A DNA stretch of 64,000 bases from assembly GCF_002015075.1 (NCBI RefSeq), contig NZ_MUXZ01000008.1, positions 124,001-188,000 on the forward strand, read 5' to 3'. The notes beneath the pieces were generated by a model. It saw only the letters and a program-made list of their open reading frames with translations. It was not told the DNA's origin and made no database searches. The stretch comes from Canicola haemoglobinophilus. GTDB taxonomy: Bacteria > Pseudomonadota > Gammaproteobacteria > Enterobacterales > Pasteurellaceae. Below are positions 1-8,491 of the stretch, one piece after another (the first letter of the stretch is position 1; every line of letters begins with the position of its first letter). The position numbers were made by a program, and so were the translations under genes.

Positions 1-281
1 GCTCATTAGCCTTAGGCGGTGCATTGGGTACAATTGCTGTTTTAGTTCGCCAAGAATTTTTATTAGTCATTATGGGCGGTGTGTTTGTGGTGGAAACCCT
101 ATCGGTTATTTTACAAGTGGGCTCTTACAAACTTCGCAACGGTAAACGTATTTTCCGTATGGCGCCAATTCATCATCATTATGAGCTTAAAGGTTGGCCT
201 GAACCTCATGTGATTATCCGCTTTTGGATTATCTCGCTCATGCTCGTGTTAGTCGGATTAATTACCTTGAAATTACGTTAA
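1..281 (+). CDS. mraY: MraY, C-terminal part (phospho-MurNAc-pentapeptide transferase)
   Basis: Incomplete at the left edge; the reading frame is open from base 3. The inner-membrane enzyme transfers phospho-MurNAc-pentapeptide from UDP to undecaprenyl phosphate, making lipid I. Visible are the last ~92 residues: a hydrophobic helix, the conserved His-rich loop MAPIHHHYELKGWPEP, and a final membrane helix ending in LKLR. The His-rich cytoplasmic loop is a family hallmark of the active-site region. murD follows after 8 bases, the usual dcw cluster order. The TTG at 24 is internal, not a start. Confidence 0.95.
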   Translation, partial: SLALGGALGTIAVLVRQEFLLVIMGGVFVVETLSVILQVGSYKLRNGKRIFRMAPIHHHYELKGWPEPHVIIRFWIISLMLVLVGLITLKLR

Positions 282-289
282 GGCAAGCT

Positions 290-1597
290 ATGAATAATCA
301 ATATCAAAACAAAAATATTTGTGTCATTGGATTAGGTAAAACAGGATTATCTTGCGTTGATTTTTTGTTAGCGCAACAAGCAAATGTACGAGTAATAGAT
401 ACGCGTAAACAACCTGCGGGTGCAGAGCAATTACCTAAGAATGTACCTTTACATACAGGCGGTCTAAACCAACAATGGCTACTTGAGTCTGATTTAATTG
501 TAATCAGTCCAGGGCTTGCAGTGAAAACACCTGAAATTCAGACTGCACTTCAAGCAGGCGTAGAAGTCGTTGGCGATATTGAATTATTTTGTCGTGAAGT
601 GACTAAGCCAATTGTGGCAATTACTGGGTCAAATGGCAAAAGTACGGTTACTACTTTAGTGAATGAAATGGCGAAAGCCGATGGCTTAAAAGTTGGCATG
701 GGCGGCAATATTGGTATTCCAGCCCTTGAGTTATTGCAACAAGATTATGATCTTTATGTTTTAGAACTATCTAGTTTTCAGCTAGAAACCACTTATAGCC
801 TACGAGCAGCAGCGGCAACGATTTTAAATATTAGCGAAGACCATATGGATCGCTACGTTGATCTTGAGGATTATCGCCAAGTTAAATTAAAAATTTATCA
901 TAACTGTCAAAGTGCGGTGGTAAATGCAGAAGATCTGTTAACAACAAGCAAAGATTTAGAAGCCATTACTTTCGGCGAAAATCAAGCAGATTACTGGTTA
1001 AAAACAGAAAATGGTCAACAGTGTTTAATGGCTGGAGAGCAACTGATTTTGCCTTGTGATCAAATGCAATTAGTGGGACGTCATAATTATATGAACGCAC
1101 TAGCAGCGACAGCACTTGCTCAATCTGTTGGTATTAGTTTAAGTGCAATTCAGACCGCACTTCGCCAATTTACTGGCTTGCCTCATCGTTTTCAATTAGC
1201 ACATCAAAGCAATGGTATGCGTTGGATTAATGATTCTAAAGCAACAAATGTGGGGAGTACCGTTGCGGCACTAACTGGTTTGTATGTTGCCAATAAATTA
1301 CATTTATTACTCGGTGGGGACGGCAAAGCGGCTGATTTTTCTGACTTGGCAGCCTTAATTAATCAGCCACATATTTATTGTTATTGTTTTGGGCAAGATG
1401 GTGCACAGCTTGCAGCATTATCAGTGCAAAGTCAGCTATTTGATACTATGGAACAAGCAATTGAAGCTCTTCGCCCAACTTTACAGCCAGGTGATATGGT
1501 GCTTTTATCCCCTGCTTGTGCAAGTTTGGATCAATTTAAATCTTTTGAGCATCGTGGCGATGTATTTACTGAGTTAGCTAAGTTGGAACAAGGTTAA
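290..1597 (+). CDS. murD: UDP-N-acetylmuramoyl-L-alanine--D-glutamate ligase
   Basis: Cytoplasmic ATP-dependent ligase adding D-Glu to UDP-MurNAc-L-Ala. The ATG at 290 is chosen because it follows an AAGG-like ribosome site and gives 435 residues beginning MNNQYQNKN, the normal family length; the frame stays open further upstream (to 224) but that would run deep into mraY. An N-terminal Rossmann motif (GLGKTGLS), the ATP-binding loop GSNGKSTV near residue 110 and the C-terminal NDSKATN motif are visible. It sits between mraY and ftsW as in other gammaproteobacteria. Two uptake signals lie inside the gene (910, 1154). Confidence 0.97.
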   Translation: MNNQYQNKNICVIGLGKTGLSCVDFLLAQQANVRVIDTRKQPAGAEQLPKNVPLHTGGLNQQWLLESDLIVISPGLAVKTPEIQTALQAGVEVVGDIELFCREVTKPIVAITGSNGKSTVTTLVNEMAKADGLKVGMGGNIGIPALELLQQDYDLYVLELSSFQLETTYSLRAAAATILNISEDHMDRYVDLEDYRQVKLKIYHNCQSAVVNAEDLLTTSKDLEAITFGENQADYWLKTENGQQCLMAGEQLILPCDQMQLVGRHNYMNALAATALAQSVGISLSAIQTALRQFTGLPHRFQLAHQSNGMRWINDSKATNVGSTVAALTGLYVANKLHLLLGGDGKAADFSDLAALINQPHIYCYCFGQDGAQLAALSVQSQLFDTMEQAIEALRPTLQPGDMVLLSPACASLDQFKSFEHRGDVFTELAKLEQG

Positions 1598-1609
1598 AGA
1601 TAGATAAAA

Positions 1610-2794
1610 ATGGAACAAAATAATCTGAAGCAACATCTTGATCGTTGGTTACGAGTAACGCCAACAACTGCGCTATATGATCGTGCATTGCTATGGTTGT
1701 TTATTATTTTATTGTTTGTCGGCTTAATTGGCGTTTCCTCTGCATCCATTCCTATTAGTACTCGGTTATTAAATGAGCCTTTTTTCTTTGTGAAAAGAGA
1801 TATTTTATATGTCTTTTTATCTTTTGCTGCTTGTGGCTTTTTTATTCGTGTGCCAATGAGTGTTTGGCAAAAATATAATGTTCACTTATTTTGGCTCGCA
1901 GTTCTTTTATTATTAATCGTACTTACTGGAATTGGTAAAGATGCTAATGGTGCAAAGCGTTGGATTCCGTTAGGTTTATTTAACTTTCAACCTGCTGAAT
2001 TTACCAAGCTTGCATTGATTGGTTATTTGTCTTGTTACTTCACTCGTCGCTATGATGAAGTTCGTAGCAAGAAATTGAGTGCATTTAAACCACTTATTGC
2101 AATGGGGATTTTTGGTGGATTGCTAATATTGCAACCTGATTTCGGTAGTACGGTTGTTCTGTTTGTGATTACTTTTGGCTTGCTTTTTATTGTCGGTGCA
2201 AACTTCTGGCAGTTTGTTGCTTTCGGTGTGTTAGCGCTTTTGCTATGTGCATGGTTGGTTGTATCTGCATCTTACCGTTTGAAACGTTTTACAGGCTTCC
2301 TAGAACCTTTTAAAGATCCTTTAGGTTCAGGTTATCAGTTGACGAATTCTTTAATGGCATTTGGTCGAGGTGAATTTTGGGGCGAAGGATTAGGAAATTC
2401 TGTACAAAAATTAGAATATTTACCCGAAGCGCATACTGACTTTATCATGGCTGTGATTGGTGAAGAATTTGGATTTGTTGGCATTTTAGTCGTTATTTTA
2501 CTTTTGGGATTATTGATTTTTAGAGCTATGAAAATAGGTCGAGAGTCACTTCTGTTAGAAGAGCGTTTCAAAGGTTTTTTTGCTTTCGGCATTAGCTTTT
2601 GGATTTTTTTCCAAGGATTTGTAAATTTAGGAATGGCGTTGGGTATGCTACCCACTAAAGGATTAACATTTCCACTTGTGAGTTATGGTGGTTCAAGTTT
2701 ACTTATTATGTCAATTAGTGTCGCAATTTTATTGCGTATAGATTATGAGAATAGAGTTGCTCGAGCTGGTAGTGCTCGATTAAGAGATGATTAG
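1610..2794 (+). CDS. ftsW: Septal peptidoglycan polymerase FtsW (SEDS family)
   Basis: Polytopic inner-membrane glycosyltransferase of the divisome that works with FtsI (PBP3) to polymerise lipid II at the septum. The 394-residue protein has about ten hydrophobic segments and the SEDS signatures: KRWIPLGLFNFQPAEFTKLA in the middle and YLPEAHTDFIMAVIGEE, which carries the conserved catalytic-region acidic residue. It starts 12 bases after murD and is followed 11 bases later by murG. A second SEDS protein, RodA, is at 57948-59066; position in the dcw cluster decides which is FtsW. Confidence 0.96.
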   Translation: MEQNNLKQHLDRWLRVTPTTALYDRALLWLFIILLFVGLIGVSSASIPISTRLLNEPFFFVKRDILYVFLSFAACGFFIRVPMSVWQKYNVHLFWLAVLLLLIVLTGIGKDANGAKRWIPLGLFNFQPAEFTKLALIGYLSCYFTRRYDEVRSKKLSAFKPLIAMGIFGGLLILQPDFGSTVVLFVITFGLLFIVGANFWQFVAFGVLALLLCAWLVVSASYRLKRFTGFLEPFKDPLGSGYQLTNSLMAFGRGEFWGEGLGNSVQKLEYLPEAHTDFIMAVIGEEFGFVGILVVILLLGLLIFRAMKIGRESLLLEERFKGFFAFGISFWIFFQGFVNLGMALGMLPTKGLTFPLVSYGGSSLLIMSISVAILLRIDYENRVARAGSARLRDD

Positions 2795-2805
2795 AGGGAA
2801 ATACT

Positions 2806-3879
2806 GTGTCACAAAGAAAAAAATTATTAGTGATGGCTGGCGGAACAGGAGGTCATGTTTTTCCTGCTATTGCTGTTGCACAATATTTGCAAAAACAAGG
2901 CTGGGATATTTGTTGGTTAGGTACTCAGGATCGTATGGAAGCACAGTTAGTGCCTAAACATGGTATTCCTATTGAATTTATTCAAATTTCTGGTTTACGA
3001 GGCAAGGGATTATTAGCTCTATTGAAAGCGCCTTTTGCTATCCTAAGAGCCGTTTTACAGGCAAGAAAAATTATCAAAAAATATCAGCCTGATGCAGTAC
3101 TTGGCATGGGTGGATATGTTTCTGGACCTGGTGGTATCGCGGCAAAACTTTGTTGTGTACCAGTGATTTTACATGAACAAAATGCTGTTGCAGGTCTAAC
3201 AAATACATGGTTAGCCAAAATCGCAACAAGAGTATTACAAGCATTTCCAAATGCGTTTCCTGATGCTGAGGTGGTTGGTAATCCTGTGCGTCAAGCGCTT
3301 TTTTCTATGCCAGAACCACAAGAACGCTTTGCCAGTGCATACGAAAAACTCAAGGTTTTAGTGGTTGGTGGTAGCCAAGGAGCACGTATATTAAATACTA
3401 CCTTGCCAGAAGTTATAGCTCAATTACCTGATCGTTTAGAGCTTCGTCATCAAGTTGGTGCAGGTTCTGTGGAAAATGTTACCGCACTTTATAAAAGCAA
3501 AGTGAATCTTGAGCAAGAATCAGTACAGATTACCGAGTTTATTGATGATATGGCACAAGCTTATACTTGGGCTGATATTGTGATTTGTCGTTCTGGGGCT
3601 TTGACAGTGTGTGAACTCGCTGCTGTTGGTGCTCCAGCCATTTTTGTACCATTTCAACATAAAGATAAACAGCAATATTTAAATGCTAAGTATTTAGCGG
3701 ATGTTGGAGCCGCTTATATTATTGAGCAAAATGACTTGAGCGCAGAAAAAATCGTTCAATTGTTACAAAACTTAGATAGAACCAAGTTATTAACAATGGC
3801 AGAAAAAGCGAAAGCGATGTCAACGCCATTGTCAGCACAACGTGTTGCTGAAGTTATTATGGATATTGTGAAAAGTTAA
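2806..3879 (+). CDS. murG: UDP-GlcNAc:lipid I N-acetylglucosaminyltransferase MurG
   Basis: Peripheral inner-membrane GT-B glycosyltransferase converting lipid I to lipid II. It starts at GTG 2806, preceded by GAGGG at good spacing. The N-terminal glycine-rich loop GGTGGHVFPA (residues ~11-20), the GMGGYVSGPGG motif and the C-domain nucleotide-binding region (ITEFIDDMAQAY, then CRSGALTVCELAA) are all present. At 357 residues the length is normal. One uptake signal lies inside (3481). Confidence 0.97.
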   Translation: MSQRKKLLVMAGGTGGHVFPAIAVAQYLQKQGWDICWLGTQDRMEAQLVPKHGIPIEFIQISGLRGKGLLALLKAPFAILRAVLQARKIIKKYQPDAVLGMGGYVSGPGGIAAKLCCVPVILHEQNAVAGLTNTWLAKIATRVLQAFPNAFPDAEVVGNPVRQALFSMPEPQERFASAYEKLKVLVVGGSQGARILNTTLPEVIAQLPDRLELRHQVGAGSVENVTALYKSKVNLEQESVQITEFIDDMAQAYTWADIVICRSGALTVCELAAVGAPAIFVPFQHKDKQQYLNAKYLADVGAAYIIEQNDLSAEKIVQLLQNLDRTKLLTMAEKAKAMSTPLSAQRVAEVIMDIVKS

Positions 3880-3932
3880 TTGGTTAAGATGAATAGCACA
3901 TCTTGATATAAAAATGAATGAAGGAATAACCA

Positions 3933-5363
3933 ATGCAAGAATTGAGACAACGAATTAGACAGACTGTACCTGAAATGCGCCGTGTAAAACAAATTCATTT
4001 TGTTGGCATTGGTGGTGCTGGAATGGGCGGGATAGCTGAAGTGTTATTAAATGAAGGTTACCAAGTGACAGGTTCAGATATAGCTGAAAGTGCGGTGACA
4101 AATCGCTTAATTTCTTTAGGTGCAAAAATTTATTTTTCTCATCAAGCTGAAAATATTGAAGGCGCTAGTGTTGTGGTAGTTTCTAGTGCGATTAAATCGG
4201 ATAATCTTGAAGTAATTGCTGCACATGAGCAACGTATTCCCGTTATTCAACGTGCACAAATGTTAGCGGAAATTATGCGTTTTCGTCATGGAATTGCAAT
4301 TGCAGGAACCCATGGTAAAACAACCACGACAGCAATGGTTGCGATGATTTACGCACAAGCTGGCTTAGACCCTACTTTTGTTAATGGCGGTTTAGTGAAG
4401 TCTGCGGGTACAAATGCTCATTTAGGTTGTAGCCGTTATTTAATTGCAGAAGCAGATGAAAGCGATGCCTCATTTTTACACTTACAACCCATGGTATCTG
4501 TAGTGACCAATATTGAGCCAGATCACATGGATACTTATCACGGGGATTTTGAGGAAATGAAACAAACTTATGTCAATTTCCTACATAATCTACCTTTTTA
4601 TGGGTTAGCTGTGATGTGTGCAGATGATCCTGTTTTAATGGAGTTATCGCCAAAAGTTGGGCGCCAAGTGATTACTTATGGATTTAGTGCTGATGCGGAT
4701 TATCGTATAGAAGATTATCAACAAACTGGATTTCAAGGGCATTATACCGTTGTGACCCCAAATGGCGAGCGTATTGATGTTCTGTTAAATGTGCCGGGTA
4801 AACACAATGCTTTAAATGCTACTGCTGCTTTAGTTGTTGCAAAAGAAGAAGGCATCGAAAATGATGCGATTTTGACCGCACTTGCTGAATTCCAAGGGGC
4901 TGGTCGTCGCTTTGATCAATTAGGTCAATTTATTCGTCCAAATGGCAAAGTGATGTTAGTGGATGATTATGGGCATCATCCTACCGAAGTCGGCGTAACT
5001 ATTCAGGCGGCTCGACAAGGTTGGGAAAATAAACGTATTGTGATGATTTTCCAACCGCATCGTTATTCGCGTACTCGAGATTTATTTGATGATTTCGTGC
5101 AAGTATTATCGCAAGTTGATGCACTTATTATGCTCGATGTGTATGCTGCTGGTGAACAAGCAATTGCTGGTGCAGATAGTCGTTCTTTGTGTCGCTCAAT
5201 CCGTAATTTAGGCAAAGTGGATCCAATTTTGGTATCAGATCATACGCAATTAGCAGAAATTCTCGATCAAGTTATTCAGGATGGTGATTTAATTTTGGCA
5301 CAAGGTGCGGGCAATGTGAGCAAACTTTCACGTGAATTAGCTTTAACTTGGAGCAATGCATAA
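3933..5363 (+). CDS. murC: UDP-N-acetylmuramate--L-alanine ligase
   Basis: Cytoplasmic ATP-dependent ligase adding L-Ala to UDP-MurNAc, the first amino acid of the stem peptide. The protein has 476 residues, with an N-terminal UDP-binding motif HFVGIGGAGMGGIAE and the ATP loop GTHGKTTTTAM near residue 124, followed by the Mur-ligase central pattern around EADESDASFL. It begins at an ATG preceded by AAGGAATAACC. The 53-base gap after murG is the widest so far in the cluster. Uptake signals lie at 4088 and 4875. Confidence 0.97.
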   Translation: MQELRQRIRQTVPEMRRVKQIHFVGIGGAGMGGIAEVLLNEGYQVTGSDIAESAVTNRLISLGAKIYFSHQAENIEGASVVVVSSAIKSDNLEVIAAHEQRIPVIQRAQMLAEIMRFRHGIAIAGTHGKTTTTAMVAMIYAQAGLDPTFVNGGLVKSAGTNAHLGCSRYLIAEADESDASFLHLQPMVSVVTNIEPDHMDTYHGDFEEMKQTYVNFLHNLPFYGLAVMCADDPVLMELSPKVGRQVITYGFSADADYRIEDYQQTGFQGHYTVVTPNGERIDVLLNVPGKHNALNATAALVVAKEEGIENDAILTALAEFQGAGRRFDQLGQFIRPNGKVMLVDDYGHHPTEVGVTIQAARQGWENKRIVMIFQPHRYSRTRDLFDDFVQVLSQVDALIMLDVYAAGEQAIAGADSRSLCRSIRNLGKVDPILVSDHTQLAEILDQVIQDGDLILAQGAGNVSKLSRELALTWSNA

Positions 5364-5405
5364 TAGCTCTGAGATTTACAAAATAAAAAAGAAGTAGGAT
5401 ATAAA

Positions 5406-6332
5406 ATGACTAAACCATTAAAACAACAAAAAATCGCAGTCTTATTAGGTGGTACTTCAGCGGAGCGTGAAGTATCGTTAAACTCAGGAAACGCCGTATT
5501 AAACGCATTACGCAACCAAGGTTTTGATGCCCACCCAATTGATCCAAAAGAATGTTCAGTAGCGACTTTGAAAGAGCAAGGTTTTGACCGCGCCTTCAAT
5601 ATTTTACATGGACGTGGAGGAGAAGATGGTACGATGCAAGGCTTGTTAGAACAAATTGGCTTGCCTTATACCGGTTGTGGTGTGATGGCTTCTGCTTTGA
5701 CTATGGATAAAATGCGCACAAAAATGTTGTGGAAAGCCTTTGGTTTACCTGTTGCAGATATGGAAGTTGTGACTCGGACTACTTTTTCTCAATTAAATCC
5801 ACAAAATGTCGTGGAAAAATTGGGCTTACCTTTAATGGTTAAACCTTCTTTAGAAGGCTCAAGCGTAGGTTTAACGAAAGTTAAATCTGTTGATGAGTTA
5901 AAAAGTGCGGTCGAATTTGCCCTTAAATATGATGAAACTGTGTTGATAGAAGAATGGCTTGCTGGAGATGAATTGACAGTACCTGTACTGGATAATGAAG
6001 TTTTACCTTCAATTAAGATTGTGCCAGAAGGCGAGTTTTATGATTATGAGGCAAAATACATCTCTGATAATACGCAATATTTTTGTCCGTCGGGTTTAAG
6101 CGAAGAACGTGAACAAGAGCTCCGTCAATTAGTTAAACAAGCTTATGATGTTGTGGGTTGCCGAGGTTGGAGTCGTATTGATGTCATGATGGATAGCAAA
6201 GGTGATTTTCGTTTAGTCGAAGTTAATACTAATCCAGGAATGACAAGCCATAGTTTATTTCCAAAGTCAGCAGCAACAGTTGGTTATTCGTTTGAGCAAT
6301 TAGTCGTTAAAATTTTGGAGCTAAGTCTTTAA
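5406..6332 (+). CDS. ddlB: D-alanine--D-alanine ligase
   Basis: ATP-grasp ligase making D-Ala-D-Ala for the pentapeptide terminus. The 308 residues start with KIAVLLGGTSAEREVSLNSG, the family N-terminal signature; HGRGGEDGTMQG and the C-terminal RIDVMMDSKGDFRLVEVNTNPGM metal/ATP-binding segment are seen. The DdlB assignment (rather than DdlA) rests on its place between murC and ftsQ. The stop codon directly abuts the ftsQ ATG, suggesting translational coupling. Confidence 0.96.
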   Translation: MTKPLKQQKIAVLLGGTSAEREVSLNSGNAVLNALRNQGFDAHPIDPKECSVATLKEQGFDRAFNILHGRGGEDGTMQGLLEQIGLPYTGCGVMASALTMDKMRTKMLWKAFGLPVADMEVVTRTTFSQLNPQNVVEKLGLPLMVKPSLEGSSVGLTKVKSVDELKSAVEFALKYDETVLIEEWLAGDELTVPVLDNEVLPSIKIVPEGEFYDYEAKYISDNTQYFCPSGLSEEREQELRQLVKQAYDVVGCRGWSRIDVMMDSKGDFRLVEVNTNPGMTSHSLFPKSAATVGYSFEQLVVKILELSL

Positions 6333-7106
6333 ATGATAATAAAGCATAAAGTAACTGAAAGCTTAAAAATGAAGGAGCGGAAAGTCTTTCGCTTTGTCAA
6401 AATTAAGTTGGTATTTATGTTATTATTTACTGCAATATTGAGCGTGTTGTTTATTAATCGTCAGGTATTGCTAGAGAAATTAGATAATGGCCCAATTAAC
6501 TCATTTGCAATTGTGGGAACAACTGATTTCACGGATGATAATGATATTCGTGAGATTTTATCCTCAATGCTAGAGAATGAAGATTTAAAGGGCTTTTTTG
6601 GGCAAGATATTAATCTGATCAAACAGCAAATAGAATTGATTCCTTGGATTAAATCTGCTGTTGTGCGCAAAATCTGGCCAAACCGATTAAGTATTTGGAT
6701 AACAGAGTATTCTCCTATTGCTAGTTGGAATGATACTGAGTTTCTGTCTTCAGAAGGCGTGATATTTCAATTGCCAGTGAATAAGTTGAAGGTATCTGAT
6801 TTACCTCGTTTAGCAGGACCTAACAACAAAAGTAATCAGGTATTAGAGGCTTGGAATAGAATTTATCTTGATTTAAAGAGAAAGGATTTAACCTTGAAGA
6901 AGGTTTCTATTAATGAACGAGGCTCTTGGCAAATTGTATTAGATAATGATGTAATATTGAAATTAGGCCGTGGAGAATGGCAAGAGAAATTAGATCGTTT
7001 TGTAACAATTTATCCGCAAATTGAAATACCAGAGAATAAAAAACTATCTTATGTTGATTTGAGATATGGCGTTGGTGCTGCTATTGGTATAGTAGATGCT
7101 AACTGA
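6333..7106 (+). CDS. ftsQ: Divisome protein FtsQ (POTRA domain)
   Basis: Bitopic inner-membrane scaffold of the divisome. The 257-residue chain has a basic cytoplasmic tail, one membrane helix (residues ~25-43, VFMLLFTAILSVLFI), a POTRA segment starting around SFAIVGTTDFTD, and the beta domain. The start at 6333 immediately follows the ddlB stop and has GGAG 12 bases upstream; the Met at 6369 lacks a ribosome site. FtsQ is poorly conserved, so the call combines topology, size and position before ftsA. Confidence 0.93.
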   Translation: MIIKHKVTESLKMKERKVFRFVKIKLVFMLLFTAILSVLFINRQVLLEKLDNGPINSFAIVGTTDFTDDNDIREILSSMLENEDLKGFFGQDINLIKQQIELIPWIKSAVVRKIWPNRLSIWITEYSPIASWNDTEFLSSEGVIFQLPVNKLKVSDLPRLAGPNNKSNQVLEAWNRIYLDLKRKDLTLKKVSINERGSWQIVLDNDVILKLGRGEWQEKLDRFVTIYPQIEIPENKKLSYVDLRYGVGAAIGIVDAN

Positions 7107-7136
7107 ATTTAACTTGAAATATGTGAAGTGACCAAA

Positions 7137-8408
7137 ATGGCTAGAATTATAGAAGATAAGATATTCGTAGGTTTAGAGGTTGGAACCTCAAAAGTCGTTG
7201 CAGTGGTAGGTGAACTATTGCCAGATGGTGTCGTCAATGTCTTGGGTGCTGGGAGTTGTCCATCAAAAGGTATTGACAAAGGAAGTATTACCGATCTCAA
7301 TGCTGTAGTCACCTCAATTCAGCGTGCAATAGATGCAACCGAAGCCGTTGCAGATAGCCAAATATTTAGTGTAACACTAGCTATTACAGGTGAGCATATT
7401 CAAAGTTTAAATGAAAATGGATTTGTTCCCATTGCTGAAGGTGAGGTTACTCAAGATGAAATTGAGGCAGCAATGCATACTGCTAGTTCAGTTCGTATTG
7501 GCGATGGATTGTCATTATTACATGTCATTCCTCAAGAGTTTGCGGTAGATAAACAAGTAAATATAAAAGATCCGTTAGGATTGCAAGGTGTTCGCCTAAC
7601 GGCTCAAGCGCATTTAATTGCTTGTCATCAAGATTGGCTAAATAATTTGAAGAAAGCAGTTGAGCGTTGTAAGTTGAAAGTGAATAAAGTTGTTTACTCT
7701 GGATATGCATCATCTCAAGCTGTACTAACGGAAGATGAAAAAGAATTAGGCGTTTGCTTAATTGATTTTGGTGCGGGTACCATGGATATTGTAGTTTATA
7801 CAAATGGATTTATTCGTTTTAGTAAAACTATTCCTTATGCAGGTAACAGAGTAACTGATGATATCGCTTATGCTTGTGCTACTTCAAGAGCAGAGGCAGA
7901 AAGTATCAAGGTTTCTTATGGAAGTGCGGTCAATCCACCATTAATTCCTTTAGATAAAAAAATTGAGGTTGCAAGCATTGGCGGTAGAGCTCCGAGAGTT
8001 ATTGGGAAAGAGCATCTTTCTATTATTACTTCTGCTAGATATACAGAATTACTTGGTGTGGTGAAATCTGAACTAGATCAATTGAAATATGAATTAGAAC
8101 GCAAACAGATGAAATTTGAACTTATCGCTGGTGTTGTGATTACTGGTGGTGGTGCTCAAATTGAAGGGCTAAGAGAATGTGCAAGCCAAGTTTTTGGTTC
8201 TCAAGTTCGGATTGGTAGTCCGCTAAATATTACAGGGCTGACTGATTATGTTAACAAACCGCAATATTCAACTGTTGTTGGTTTATTGCATCATAATAAT
8301 GAGCTTGAGGATATTTTATCTGATGATGGCACTGAAACTGACGGAGTTGGTAAGAAATTTTGGGGTATTTGCAAGAAAGTTATAAATAAAGTGCGGTCAG
8401 AGTTTTGA
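7137..8408 (+). CDS. ftsA: Cell division protein FtsA (actin-like)
   Basis: Actin-fold ATPase tethering FtsZ to the membrane. The ATG at 7137 (MARIIEDK) is preferred; an in-frame GTG at 7128 would add three residues. The nucleotide-binding motifs are GLEVGTSKVVAVVGE near the N terminus, CLIDFGAGTMDIVVY in the middle and IAGVVITGGGAQIEG near the end. The last ~16 residues (FWGICKKVINKVRSEF) form the amphipathic membrane-targeting helix. Uptake signals lie at 7922 and 8389, the second within the final codons. Confidence 0.95.
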   Translation: MARIIEDKIFVGLEVGTSKVVAVVGELLPDGVVNVLGAGSCPSKGIDKGSITDLNAVVTSIQRAIDATEAVADSQIFSVTLAITGEHIQSLNENGFVPIAEGEVTQDEIEAAMHTASSVRIGDGLSLLHVIPQEFAVDKQVNIKDPLGLQGVRLTAQAHLIACHQDWLNNLKKAVERCKLKVNKVVYSGYASSQAVLTEDEKELGVCLIDFGAGTMDIVVYTNGFIRFSKTIPYAGNRVTDDIAYACATSRAEAESIKVSYGSAVNPPLIPLDKKIEVASIGGRAPRVIGKEHLSIITSARYTELLGVVKSELDQLKYELERKQMKFELIAGVVITGGGAQIEGLRECASQVFGSQVRIGSPLNITGLTDYVNKPQYSTVVGLLHHNNELEDILSDDGTETDGVGKKFWGICKKVINKVRSEF

Positions 8409-8491
8409 GAATTTGATTTTTTAATCTACAATAGTCAGAATTTAGGTTTTTATTGATGCTAGGTTAGGATTAGCATTTACGGAGAATAAAT

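Noticed and set aside
224..289. Upstream extension of murD to an ATG at 224
   Set aside because: It would overlap mraY by 58 bases and add 22 unconserved residues; the ATG at 290 has a ribosome site and gives the normal protein.
8456..8476. Dyad ATGCTA / TAGCAT before the ftsZ ribosome site as a regulatory structure
   Set aside because: Only six pairs with a nine-base loop; too weak to claim without conservation.
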